5,422 nucleotides of DNA from Anaerolineae bacterium (lineage in GTDB: Bacteria > Chloroflexota > Anaerolineae > JACIWR01): contig JAGGZG010000368.1 in the NCBI GenBank assembly GCA_021162125.1, forward strand, positions 1 through 5,422, read 5' to 3'. Positions 1-5,422 of the stretch are shown here, in pieces. Both the position numbers and the translations under genes were made by a program. The notes under the pieces are model-generated. The model did not search any database and was not told where the DNA came from. It saw only the letters and a program-made list of their open reading frames with translations. The stretch's first letter is position 1; every line of letters starts with the position of its first letter.

Positions 1-2
1 AC

Positions 3-326
3 GCGGCCACCAAGTACCCGCGTGCGGCTGCGGCTTTCTTGATCTACCTCACCAGCCGCGAGAACCAGGCGGAGATTGTGAAGACCGGCTTCGCCTACTC
101 CACGCACCCGGACCAGGTTGATCTGGTAGTGGATCCGAACGATGCTGCCATCGCCCAGGGTGGACTGGTGGGTCGCGTGGCCTACTGGGGGCCCTGCACC
201 GGGCAGATCAACGATACCATCAGCCAGGCTCTGAACCGTGCTTACCTGGGCGAGCAAACCGTCCAGGAGGCTCTGGATCAGGCCAAGCAGGAAGCCGACG
301 AAATCCTGGCTACCTGTGGCCAATAG
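3..326 (+). CDS. Extracellular solute-binding protein of a carbohydrate ABC importer, C-terminal end (5' truncated by the window)
   Basis: The frame is open from the first bases to a TAG at 324-326, giving 108 residues of the C-terminal part. A TTG at 39 is not the start, because coding continues upstream of it (AATKYPRAAAAF). The segment reads like the C-terminal lobe of a family 1 sugar-binding protein: a helix ending in FLIYLTSRENQAEIVKTG, a middle stretch with GRVAYWGPCTGQINDTISQ, and a final amphipathic helix QEALDQAKQEADEILATCGQ. The pattern of a last helix rich in Q, A and E before the stop is common in such lipoproteins. It would bind the sugar outside the membrane and deliver it to the permeases encoded next. 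The assignment rests on this tail plus the two adjacent CUT1 permeases. The signal peptide and ligand-binding residues lie outside the window, so the substrate is unknown. Confidence 0.8.
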   Translation, partial: AATKYPRAAAAFLIYLTSRENQAEIVKTGFAYSTHPDQVDLVVDPNDAAIAQGGLVGRVAYWGPCTGQINDTISQALNRAYLGEQTVQEALDQAKQEADEILATCGQ

Positions 327-341
327 TCTGTAACTTAAGCA

Positions 342-375
342 GTTCAGGGGCGATCCTCTGTGGTCGCCCCTGAAC
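342..375 (+). promoter_or_regulatory. Perfect 12-bp stem-loop between binding protein and permease genes
   Basis: GTTCAGGGGCGA (342-353) is the exact reverse complement of TCGCCCCTGAAC (364-375), with a 10-base loop. The stem can grow by a T-G wobble and a C-G pair into the loop. It begins 15 bases after the stop codon of the binding-protein gene. No run of T follows the right arm (next bases are ACACTTGTTG), so it is not a standard intrinsic terminator. A hairpin here could protect the 3' end of the binding-protein message or cause partial termination. Both are known ways to make far more binding protein than permease in sugar ABC operons such as malE-malF. The role is inferred; the structure is seen directly. 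Confidence 0.75.
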
Positions 376-415
376 ACACTTGTTGTTGCGAGAAGATCTA
401 CCGGAAAGTTAATGA

Positions 416-496
416 GGCAACAAGTCAACGAGTCATTAGGCAACGGGTACCTCGTAACGCGTTACTCATTGGCTCGTTACTCGTTGACTCGTTACC
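416..496. repeat. 81-bp palindromic cluster of diverged 15-bp repeat units
   Basis: The right half holds tandem 15-bp units: CGTTACTCATTGGCT (460-474), CGTTACTCGTTGACT (475-489, 13 of 15 identical) and a partial CGTTAC (490-495). The left half holds the same unit in reverse orientation: AGTCAACGAGTCATT (423-437) and a more diverged AGGCAACGGGTACC (438-451). The outer 18 bases (416-433 and 479-496) match as an inverted repeat at 16 positions, including an uninterrupted 11-bp block AGTCAACGAGT. Near the centre is a perfect palindrome GTAACGCGTTAC (454-465). The element lies wholly between genes, just upstream of the permease ribosome site. It resembles short heptad-like repeat clusters or a small non-autonomous palindromic element, and no transposase is present. 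No family name is assigned. Confidence 0.7.
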
Positions 497-510
497 TTTT
501 CCGAGAACCA

Positions 511-519
511 AGGAGGTGA
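511..519 (+). promoter_or_regulatory. Strong Shine-Dalgarno for the MalF-like permease
   Basis: AGGAGGTGA is a nine-base match to the complement of the 16S rRNA 3' end. Its GGAGG core ends 8 bases before the ATG at 525. This fixes the start there and rules out the in-frame GTG at 360, whose extension would translate the right arm of the stem-loop and the repeat cluster. Confidence 0.9.
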
Positions 520-524
520 GAACT

Positions 525-1538
525 ATGGCAGTTATAGCGAAAAAGCGGCGGGGCATCTGGGGCGATCCACGCAAGCGGCGTGAGGCGTTGGCCGCGTACA
601 CTTTCATTGCCCCCTATCTAATCGTCACCCTGGTGTTCACCGTTGGGGTGCTCATCTTCGCCGTGTACATCAGCTTCACTCACTACAACCTGTTCTCCTC
701 ACCAGAATGGGTGGGGCTGAAAAATTACACGGATGCCATTGTGAAGCAGGACTTTCGACGCAGTCTGGTGAACGTCGGTTGGTACGTGCTGATCGTGGTG
801 CCCACTCAGACAGCCCTGGCTATCCTGCTGGCGGTGCTGTTGAACGCTCCTATACGAGGCCAGCGGTTCTTCCGCACGGTTTTCTACGCTCCTAGCGTCA
901 CGTCGTCGGTTGTTATCTCGATGATCTTCTGGTGGCTGTACCTCAAAACCGGCTTTTTGAATCTCTTTCTGACTAAAGCCTTTGGCCTGATCGGCGTATC
1001 CTTCACAACCGTCAACTGGCTCAACGATCCGCGTGGTCTATTCCAGTTGGTCGCCCGCATGTTCGGCGGAGATATCGCCACGCAATACTGGTACCTGCGG
1101 GGGCCGAGCGTCACCTGGATGGCCATCATGTTCCAGAATATTTTCACTACCGCGCCGACGTTCATGGTCATGTTCCTGGCCGCATTGCAAGACATCCCTC
1201 CCTCGCTCTACGAGGCGGCAGCGATTGACGGCGCGAACAAGTGGCATCAGTTCTGGAAAATCACGCTGCCCATGCTGCGACCGATTATCCTGCTGGTAGT
1301 GGTGCTGGGCACCATCGGCACTTTTCAAATCTTTGACCAGGTCAAGATCCTGACCGGCGGCGGGCCGCTTAAGACCACTCTGACCCCGGTGTTCCTGATC
1401 TATCGTGACGCGCTGGGCACCACGGGGCCTCCACGGATGGGCTTCGCGGCGGCGATGGCTTTCCTCCTGGCGGGGATCATCTTTGTCTTTACATTTATCC
1501 AGCGGCGATTTATCGAACGGGGCACCGAGCAATATTAG
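525..1538 (+). CDS. Carbohydrate ABC transporter permease, MalF/UgpA-like (CUT1 family)
   Basis: This 337-residue inner-membrane protein forms one half of the translocation pore of a sugar importer. After a basic N-terminus (KKRRGIWGDPRKRRE) come six hydrophobic segments at about 27-50, 87-107, 123-140, 197-220, 253-272 and 305-325. The ABC permease EAA loop, which docks on the ATPase, is complete: E230-A-A, D235-G-A, then LP at 248-249 and P253. The family landmark GGGP (278-281) follows it. Other family features are the motif EWVGLKNYTDAI (61-72) after the first helix and FRTVFYAPS (116-124) before the third. The loop at about 170-194 (WYLRG within it) is some 20 residues longer than in typical relatives. 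It lies in the same TM3-TM4 position as the large periplasmic loop of MalF. The length is otherwise normal for the family. Start chosen from the AGGAGGTGA at 511-519. It pairs with the next gene; sugar specificity is not readable. Confidence 0.95.
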   Translation: MAVIAKKRRGIWGDPRKRREALAAYTFIAPYLIVTLVFTVGVLIFAVYISFTHYNLFSSPEWVGLKNYTDAIVKQDFRRSLVNVGWYVLIVVPTQTALAILLAVLLNAPIRGQRFFRTVFYAPSVTSSVVISMIFWWLYLKTGFLNLFLTKAFGLIGVSFTTVNWLNDPRGLFQLVARMFGGDIATQYWYLRGPSVTWMAIMFQNIFTTAPTFMVMFLAALQDIPPSLYEAAAIDGANKWHQFWKITLPMLRPIILLVVVLGTIGTFQIFDQVKILTGGGPLKTTLTPVFLIYRDALGTTGPPRMGFAAAMAFLLAGIIFVFTFIQRRFIERGTEQY

Positions 1539-1544
1539 GAGGGG
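1538..1544 (+). promoter_or_regulatory. Shine-Dalgarno sharing a base with the upstream stop codon
   Basis: GGAGGGG starts on the last base of the TAG of the MalF-like gene. Two ATG codons follow in tandem at 1545 and 1548. The distance from GGAGG is 2 bases to the first and 5 to the second, so the second is favoured. The arrangement points to translational coupling and equal supply of the two permease halves. Confidence 0.8.
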
Positions 1545-1547
1545 ATG

Positions 1548-2948
1548 ATGACAACAACCGTTGCTCAAGCTGCCGTGCTGGTGCGTGCACGCAGAAGACC
1601 CATACATTTCTACATCGACCGGGTAATCCGTTATACGGTGCTATGCCTCATCGGGCTGATACTATTCACGCCCTTTATCCTGGCTTTTCTGGGTTCTTTC
1701 AAGTCCAACGCCGAGATTGTTGCCTGGCCGCCCACTCTCCTGCCTAAGAAATGGCACCCCGAGAACTGGACAGAGCTGTTGACGACGGACATGGGCGGCC
1801 TACCCCAGGAGAACGGCATGGTCGCCTTCGGAGGGACAATGGGGCTGGTGGCCTTTCTTGTGGCCCTGGTGGTGGGCCGCATGGCAGCCGTGTCAGAAGA
1901 AGAAAAGCGTACCTCGATTGCCCTGTTGCTGGCGGCGGCGGTGGCTACGTTGGTCGGCTGGGGGCTCATCGCAATAGTGAAAAGCGAGTGGCCTTCCATC
2001 ACGAGGTTCCTGATGGCTACCGGGGGACTGCTGTCACTCTCTCTGGTTGGATTCGGCGTTGCTGCCATTAAGCAGCGCCGGATACATTTGGTGGCCGAGT
2101 TCCTGTTGTGGCCGGCAATGGCTCTCATTATCGCCCGGTTGATCCAGGGAGAAGGCTTCATTCTTCCTCTGGTCTTGCTCTGTGTAGCCATTCTCATTGC
2201 CGGCATCTCCAGAGGGCACGGGGTCGATCAGTTCACCAGCTTGTCCATCGCTATGACCAGCGGCCTGGCGGTCACGCTCATCTTCTATTCGTTGGTCAAG
2301 ATGGCCGGTGGGGCCACCTTCGTCCGCTGGTTGCTGAACACGGCCATCCTCTCGCTGGGAATAGCCATATTTCAGATTATTTTCTGCTCTATGGCTGCTT
2401 ATGCCTTTGCGCGGCTGAAGTTCCCCGGCCGTGATGCTATCTTCGCCTTCATGCTGGCCTCCATGATGATCCCTGGCGCGGTGACGCTGGTGCCATCCTA
2501 CGTGCTGATGGCCAAAATCAAGCTGGTGAATACTCCCTGGGCATTGGTCCTACCCGGCATCGTGGGCGCTTTCGGCATCTTCATGCTCACCCAGTTCTTC
2601 AAATCCATCCCCGTCGAGCTGGAGGAGGCGGCCCTGATTGACGGAGCTTCCAGGTTCCAGATTTACTACCAGGTGGTGTTGCCCCTGGCCCGGCCGGCGT
2701 TACTGACGTTGTTCATCCTTCAGTTCCAGGGGATGTGGAATGCCTTCCTGGGCCCCCTGCTCTATCTCAACACGCCCGACATGTTCCCGCTCAACGTGGC
2801 CCTCACGATGTTCCAGCAGCAGTACAGGTACGCCTGGAATGTCACCCTCGTGGGAGCCATGGTCAACGCCGCCCCCATCCTGGCGTTGTTCTTTGTCTTT
2901 AGCAAGTACTACATCGAGGGTGTATCCTACGCCGGGCTGAAGGGTTAG
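1548..2948 (+). CDS. Carbohydrate ABC transporter permease, MalG-like (CUT1), with a large extra membrane insertion
   Basis: This 466-residue protein is the second pore subunit. MalG-like proteins are usually about 270-300 residues, so it is roughly 175 too long. Residues 1-80 are ordinary: one helix at about 27-48, then SFKSNAEIVAWPPTLLPKKW and NWTELL. The family core resumes at about 258 with FVRWLLNTAILS, SMAAYAFARLKFPGRD (281-296), MMIPGAVTLVPSYV (306-319), the EAA loop (E360-A-A, D365-G-A, LP at 378-379, P383), MWNAFLGPLLYL and the typical C-terminus IEGVSYAGLKG. In between, about 82-257 holds six hydrophobic stretches at 91-115, 123-144, 151-174, 181-199, 204-220 and 231-252. Basic KQRR and EEEKR fall on loops predicted to be cytoplasmic, so an even number of helices leaves core topology intact. 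The reading frame is continuous and the insert shows no stop or frameshift. The ATG at 1548 was preferred on ribosome-site spacing; 1545 would add one Met. Transport role is secure; insert function is unknown. Confidence 0.93.
   Translation: MTTTVAQAAVLVRARRRPIHFYIDRVIRYTVLCLIGLILFTPFILAFLGSFKSNAEIVAWPPTLLPKKWHPENWTELLTTDMGGLPQENGMVAFGGTMGLVAFLVALVVGRMAAVSEEEKRTSIALLLAAAVATLVGWGLIAIVKSEWPSITRFLMATGGLLSLSLVGFGVAAIKQRRIHLVAEFLLWPAMALIIARLIQGEGFILPLVLLCVAILIAGISRGHGVDQFTSLSIAMTSGLAVTLIFYSLVKMAGGATFVRWLLNTAILSLGIAIFQIIFCSMAAYAFARLKFPGRDAIFAFMLASMMIPGAVTLVPSYVLMAKIKLVNTPWALVLPGIVGAFGIFMLTQFFKSIPVELEEAALIDGASRFQIYYQVVLPLARPALLTLFILQFQGMWNAFLGPLLYLNTPDMFPLNVALTMFQQQYRYAWNVTLVGAMVNAAPILALFFVFSKYYIEGVSYAGLKG
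1788..2318 (+). other. Extra six-helix membrane segment inside the MalG-like permease
   Basis: The segment encodes about residues 82-257, between the normal first helix and the family core. Six hydrophobic stretches are separated by short loops: SEEEKRT, KSEWPS, KQRR, QGEGF and SRGHGVDQ. The positively charged loops alternate in the way expected if the segment enters and leaves on the outer face. No ATP-binding, solute-binding or EAA motif is present, and it does not look like a duplicated permease half. Base composition looks like the flanks. Boundaries are estimated by eye from where family motifs stop and resume, good to about 10 residues. Confidence 0.75.
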
Positions 2949-2956
2949 CCTGTATA

Positions 2957-5296
2957 ATGCGCGCGAGAAACTGCTTACTGCTGGCTGTTTCCTGCCTCCT
3001 GCTCGCCGCCTCCTCGTTGCCAGCCTGTAGCCGGATGAAGATGCCTACTTCAATCCCCGCCCCAGCACTCACCTCAACTCCGACCCCGCTAGCCGTCCAG
3101 AGTGGCGACTACGAGCGGCGTCCCGCGCCGGGCGTCCGGCGGAGTGAGACGCCCTCGGCTGCCATCAAGGTGGCTGAGACCGGGGACGTGCGCCTGACAA
3201 GCGGCGAGTACACCCTGCGCTTCGCCGGGACCACCACCCACGACGCGCTTCTCGTCCAGCGGGCGGGCGCCGGCGGCGCGCTGGCTTTGCGTCCCCTGGG
3301 AGGCGAACTCAACCCGCTGCCCGCGCTCAACGACGTCACTTCCGAGGTGAGTGACGGGGTGCTGGCCGTTACCCTATCGGGCGACGCCGGTTGGGCCGAG
3401 GTGACGCTGCGCTTGGAAGTTTACCCCTATCAGCCGGGCCTGCTGCGCACCCGGCTCACCGCTGCCCTGCACGACTCGCCGCCGGATAGTCCTGCGCTGG
3501 AGTGGACTTTTGTGGACCCGGCGACCGGCGAGGAGACGAGTGCCGGCTTCACGGTGTACGCTGACCCCGCCCCGATGTGCGCGCCGGTGCTCTACGGCCA
3601 CGCCGCAGCCCTGGATAGCACGCTCTTCTACGCCGTGGACCGCACGGCGATCAACCCTTTCATGCAGGCGGCGCATTACACCCCCAGCGCTGCTCCCGGC
3701 CGGCGAGGCCGTTCCTTTGGGCACACGATTGACGCCGCCAACCTGCGCGCTCTGCCGACCGGCCAACCATTCGTCCTCTACGATAGCTACCTGTACCTGA
3801 CGCCAGGGGAACCGGACTGCGAGACCGAGATGTTCGCCCGCTACTTGCATAACCTGGGGGACGTTTACGACTTGCTGCACAAGCCGGCCAATGTGATACT
3901 GCCGGATTGGCGTGCCCTGGCCGAGAAGACCATCGCCGATCTTGCCGACGAGCGGGCGTGGGTTGAGCCTTGTACTGAGCCCAGTCGAAGTATGGGAGGC
4001 AAACGCTACCTGCGGGCCTACGTGGGTGACACGCGCCAGAGTGCAGAATTGATCAGCCAACTCGATGTGCTGGAGGGCATCGTGCGCTACGAGGCGCGCT
4101 ACGGGGACGTGACCGCTCTCGACGACGACCTGTGGGCGGCGCTCCCCGACTTCTACGACGAGGGCTACGGGATGCTGGTCAATAGCGGGCCTGTAGCGCT
4201 GGGCCGCCAAATGCGGGGCGATACCTGGTATGAGCTGGGCCATGCTGTCAAGATGGCCGAGCTAGGGTTGATGGGCCACGAGCAAGCCGCACAGTTGGCA
4301 CTCGACTCAGCGGCGGCCTGGATAGACTTCGCCCACGCAGTGGACTACCAGTTCCCCCAGTTCTACCACTTTAGCACCTGGCGGGGGACGGGGCGCGAGC
4401 CGGACTGCGCCGGAGGTTACGCCTATTACATGCTCCTGCTGCATGATCTGACCGGCGATACGATCTACCTCGACGAGGCCCGCGCTGCCATCGAGCACCT
4501 GGCGGGGCATGGATTCCGCCTGGCCTACGAGACACACATCACCGCCCAGGCCGTGGCCGCCTGCGCCCGCCTGGCCGATTTGACAGGAGACGCGGAATAC
4601 TTACAATTAAGTTTTGCGCCGCTGGCCAACCTGTTGCACCTGACCTGGCTGTGGGAGTGCGATTATGGTTCGGCAGGGCTCACCACAGGTGGTTCGGCCA
4701 CCGGCTACCGCACGTTTTTCGGACTAAGCCCGATGGCGCGCTCGGCAGTCATCACACCGAAAGAACAGTACGAGGCCTGGCTGTACCTGCGGGAGTACCT
4801 GGCCCTGGCGCACGGCCAGATTGACCCGGCCATTGAGGGACTGGTGGCCGGATTCCTGGAGCATACGTTGACCACGCTGCCCTACACGTTGCCACCGCTG
4901 CTACCGGCGGGCGTCGCCACCGATAGCCCTACCACCTATCCCACCGTCGCGCAGAACGCGCTGGAGCTTTACATTCCGCTGGAGGACCTGCGTGGCGGCT
5001 GGAGCGTGGCTGGGGTCATCGGCCAAGAGGTGTATGGTGCGGGATTGGCTCCTACGCTGGCCGCCGTGGCTTATCACGAGGTCGCGCCGGGCGTGGTGGT
5101 CTACAGTGGCCCGCCGGTGGTGGAAGCAATTGAGGACGGGGACGCGGTGCTCGTCATGTTTGGTGGGAGGGTTGGGCAGTCCACGCCGGTGCAGGTCTTT
5201 GGCGTGGCTGCTGTGGAGGGAGTGGAGACGTGGACGTGCGGGGCGTGGTTGTGCTTCCGGGCGGAAGGCGACACGGTTTATCGTCTCCAAAGGTGA
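2957..5296 (+). CDS. Large secreted lipoprotein with six-hairpin (alpha/alpha) toroid-like domain, putative glycan-active enzyme
   Basis: The 779-residue protein starts 8 bases after the MalG-like stop; only a weak AGGG (2941-2944) precedes it, so coupled translation is likely. The N-terminus is a lipoprotein signal: MRAR, a hydrophobic stretch, then L21-P-A-C24. Proline at -2 of the lipobox is uncommon. A Pro/Thr/Ser tether (about 30-46) leads to a beta-rich region (about 75-290, many alternating strands such as EVTLRLEVYPYQPG). An alpha-helical region follows (about 315-640) with repeated hairpins: DLTGDTIYLDEARAAIEHL (497-515) and DLTGDAEYLQLSFAPLANL (541-559). This TGD..YL..A spacing is typical of six-hairpin glycosidase folds. 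A C-terminal beta segment (about 700-779) closes the protein. Beta domain plus toroid suggests a glycoside hydrolase, lyase or epimerase on the outer membrane face supplying the importer. Catalytic residues could not be assigned and the family was not recognised. Residues 337-348 are an apparent repeat insertion. Confidence 0.72.
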   Translation: MRARNCLLLAVSCLLLAASSLPACSRMKMPTSIPAPALTSTPTPLAVQSGDYERRPAPGVRRSETPSAAIKVAETGDVRLTSGEYTLRFAGTTTHDALLVQRAGAGGALALRPLGGELNPLPALNDVTSEVSDGVLAVTLSGDAGWAEVTLRLEVYPYQPGLLRTRLTAALHDSPPDSPALEWTFVDPATGEETSAGFTVYADPAPMCAPVLYGHAAALDSTLFYAVDRTAINPFMQAAHYTPSAAPGRRGRSFGHTIDAANLRALPTGQPFVLYDSYLYLTPGEPDCETEMFARYLHNLGDVYDLLHKPANVILPDWRALAEKTIADLADERAWVEPCTEPSRSMGGKRYLRAYVGDTRQSAELISQLDVLEGIVRYEARYGDVTALDDDLWAALPDFYDEGYGMLVNSGPVALGRQMRGDTWYELGHAVKMAELGLMGHEQAAQLALDSAAAWIDFAHAVDYQFPQFYHFSTWRGTGREPDCAGGYAYYMLLLHDLTGDTIYLDEARAAIEHLAGHGFRLAYETHITAQAVAACARLADLTGDAEYLQLSFAPLANLLHLTWLWECDYGSAGLTTGGSATGYRTFFGLSPMARSAVITPKEQYEAWLYLREYLALAHGQIDPAIEGLVAGFLEHTLTTLPYTLPPLLPAGVATDSPTTYPTVAQNALELYIPLEDLRGGWSVAGVIGQEVYGAGLAPTLAAVAYHEVAPGVVVYSGPPVVEAIEDGDAVLVMFGGRVGQSTPVQVFGVAAVEGVETWTCGAWLCFRAEGDTVYRLQR
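3969..3990. repeat. Small palindromic repeat inserted in frame in the lipoprotein gene
   Basis: The 22-base core can pair end to end: CTT (3969-3971) with AAG (3988-3990), and ACTG (3974-3977) with CAGT (3982-3985), with a two-base internal mismatch and loop AGCC. The surrounding reading frame translates as EPCTEPSRSMGG (residues 337-348). This is a Cys/Pro/Ser-rich stretch unlike the regular helix text on both sides (ADERAWV before, KRYLRAYVGD after). Sequences of the form CTTCGACTG-AGC-CAGTACAAG are, from memory, frequent dispersed repeats in Anaerolineae-type genomes. That comparison was not checked here. Confidence 0.6.
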
Positions 5297-5422
5297 ACGG
5301 GCAACCGCAGGGGCCATACGCGTCAAGTTAAGGGGCAAAGGGAGCGAAATTCGCTGGTGTAGTCCGCCCCCCCCTCAGTCCCCTTCACAAGTGTAGGTTT
5401 TTTCAAGGGCCTGCTGGACTGA
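5297..5422 (+). other. Non-coding tail downstream of the lipoprotein gene with inverted repeats
   Basis: No convincing gene starts in these 126 bases. An odd 13-base palindrome AGCGAAATTCGCT lies at 5343-5355. A run of eight C follows at 5367-5374. TCAGTCC (5375-5381) is the exact complement of GGACTGA (5416-5422) at the window edge, and CCTT (5382-5385) can extend that stem by pairing with AAGG (5405-5408), leaving a one-sided bulge. The T6 run (5398-5403) lies in the loop rather than after the stem, so this is not a standard intrinsic terminator in the forward direction. The stem may extend past the window, and transcription of the operon may end here. Confidence 0.45.

Noticed and set aside
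380..413. TTGTTG and GTTAAT as a promoter for the permeases
   Set aside because: The best spacing is 19 bases and the -10 matches only four of six positions, so it is too weak to call.
360..524. In-frame GTG upstream start that would lengthen the MalF-like permease by 55 residues
   Set aside because: The extension would translate the stem-loop arm and the repeat cluster and has no ribosome site, whereas a near-perfect Shine-Dalgarno precedes the ATG at 525.
1791..2308. Short similarity ATGGGCGG / ATGGCCGG near both edges of the permease insertion as a target-site duplication
   Set aside because: Eight bases with one mismatch in a GC-rich gene is expected by chance and the boundaries are not precise.
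2953..2958. TATAAT overlapping the lipoprotein start codon, as a possible promoter
   Set aside because: No -35 match at suitable spacing, and transcription would begin inside the signal peptide codons. The 8-base gap to the upstream gene fits co-transcription.
3374..4243. Long minus-strand open frame (289 codons) opposite the lipoprotein
   Set aside because: The translation is low-complexity and rich in R, V, H and G, lacks domain sense, and fully overlaps a gene with clear coding signals. It is a GC-rich antisense shadow, as are those at 1038-1607, 1631-2206 and 4901-5338.
1..5422. CRISPR array, tRNA, rRNA or transposase
   Set aside because: No regularly spaced identical repeats, no cloverleaf-like segment and no transposase motifs were seen on either strand.

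Overview
The window (about 60% GC by eye) is one co-directional, plus-strand carbohydrate-uptake locus with four genes: the 3' end of an extracellular solute-binding protein, two CUT1-type ABC permeases (MalF-like, then MalG-like), and a large lipoprotein with a six-hairpin-glycosidase-like layout. No ATPase is visible. This is usual for CUT1 importers, which often share an MsmK/UgpC-type ATPase encoded elsewhere. The combination suggests a Chloroflexota (Anaerolineae-like) genome: CUT1 gene order, strong AGGAGG ribosome sites, a lipoprotein with a Pro/Thr-rich tether, an in-frame palindromic insertion reading EPSRSMGG, and a clustered ACTCGTT-type repeat. The lineage is an inference from style and was not tested.

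Layout: the binding-protein tail ends at 326. The gap 327-524 holds a perfect 12-bp stem-loop (342-375), an 81-bp palindromic cluster of 15-bp units (416-496) and a near-perfect Shine-Dalgarno (511-519). MalF-like permease 525-1538 is followed by a Shine-Dalgarno that shares its last base. MalG-like permease 1548-2948 follows, then after 8 nt the lipoprotein 2957-5296. The last 126 bases are non-coding, with two inverted repeats, a C8 run and a T6 run.

How the genes may work together: the surface lipoprotein would act on an extracellular glycan, the binding protein would capture the released sugar, and the two permeases would import it. The substrate cannot be read from the sequence.

The most unusual item is the MalG-like permease. 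Between its normal first helix and the rest of its conserved core it carries about 175 extra residues that look like six additional membrane helices. Their charge pattern preserves the topology of the core. The second item is the small palindromic repeat translated in frame inside the lipoprotein. The third is the two-part intergenic structure separating binding protein from permeases.
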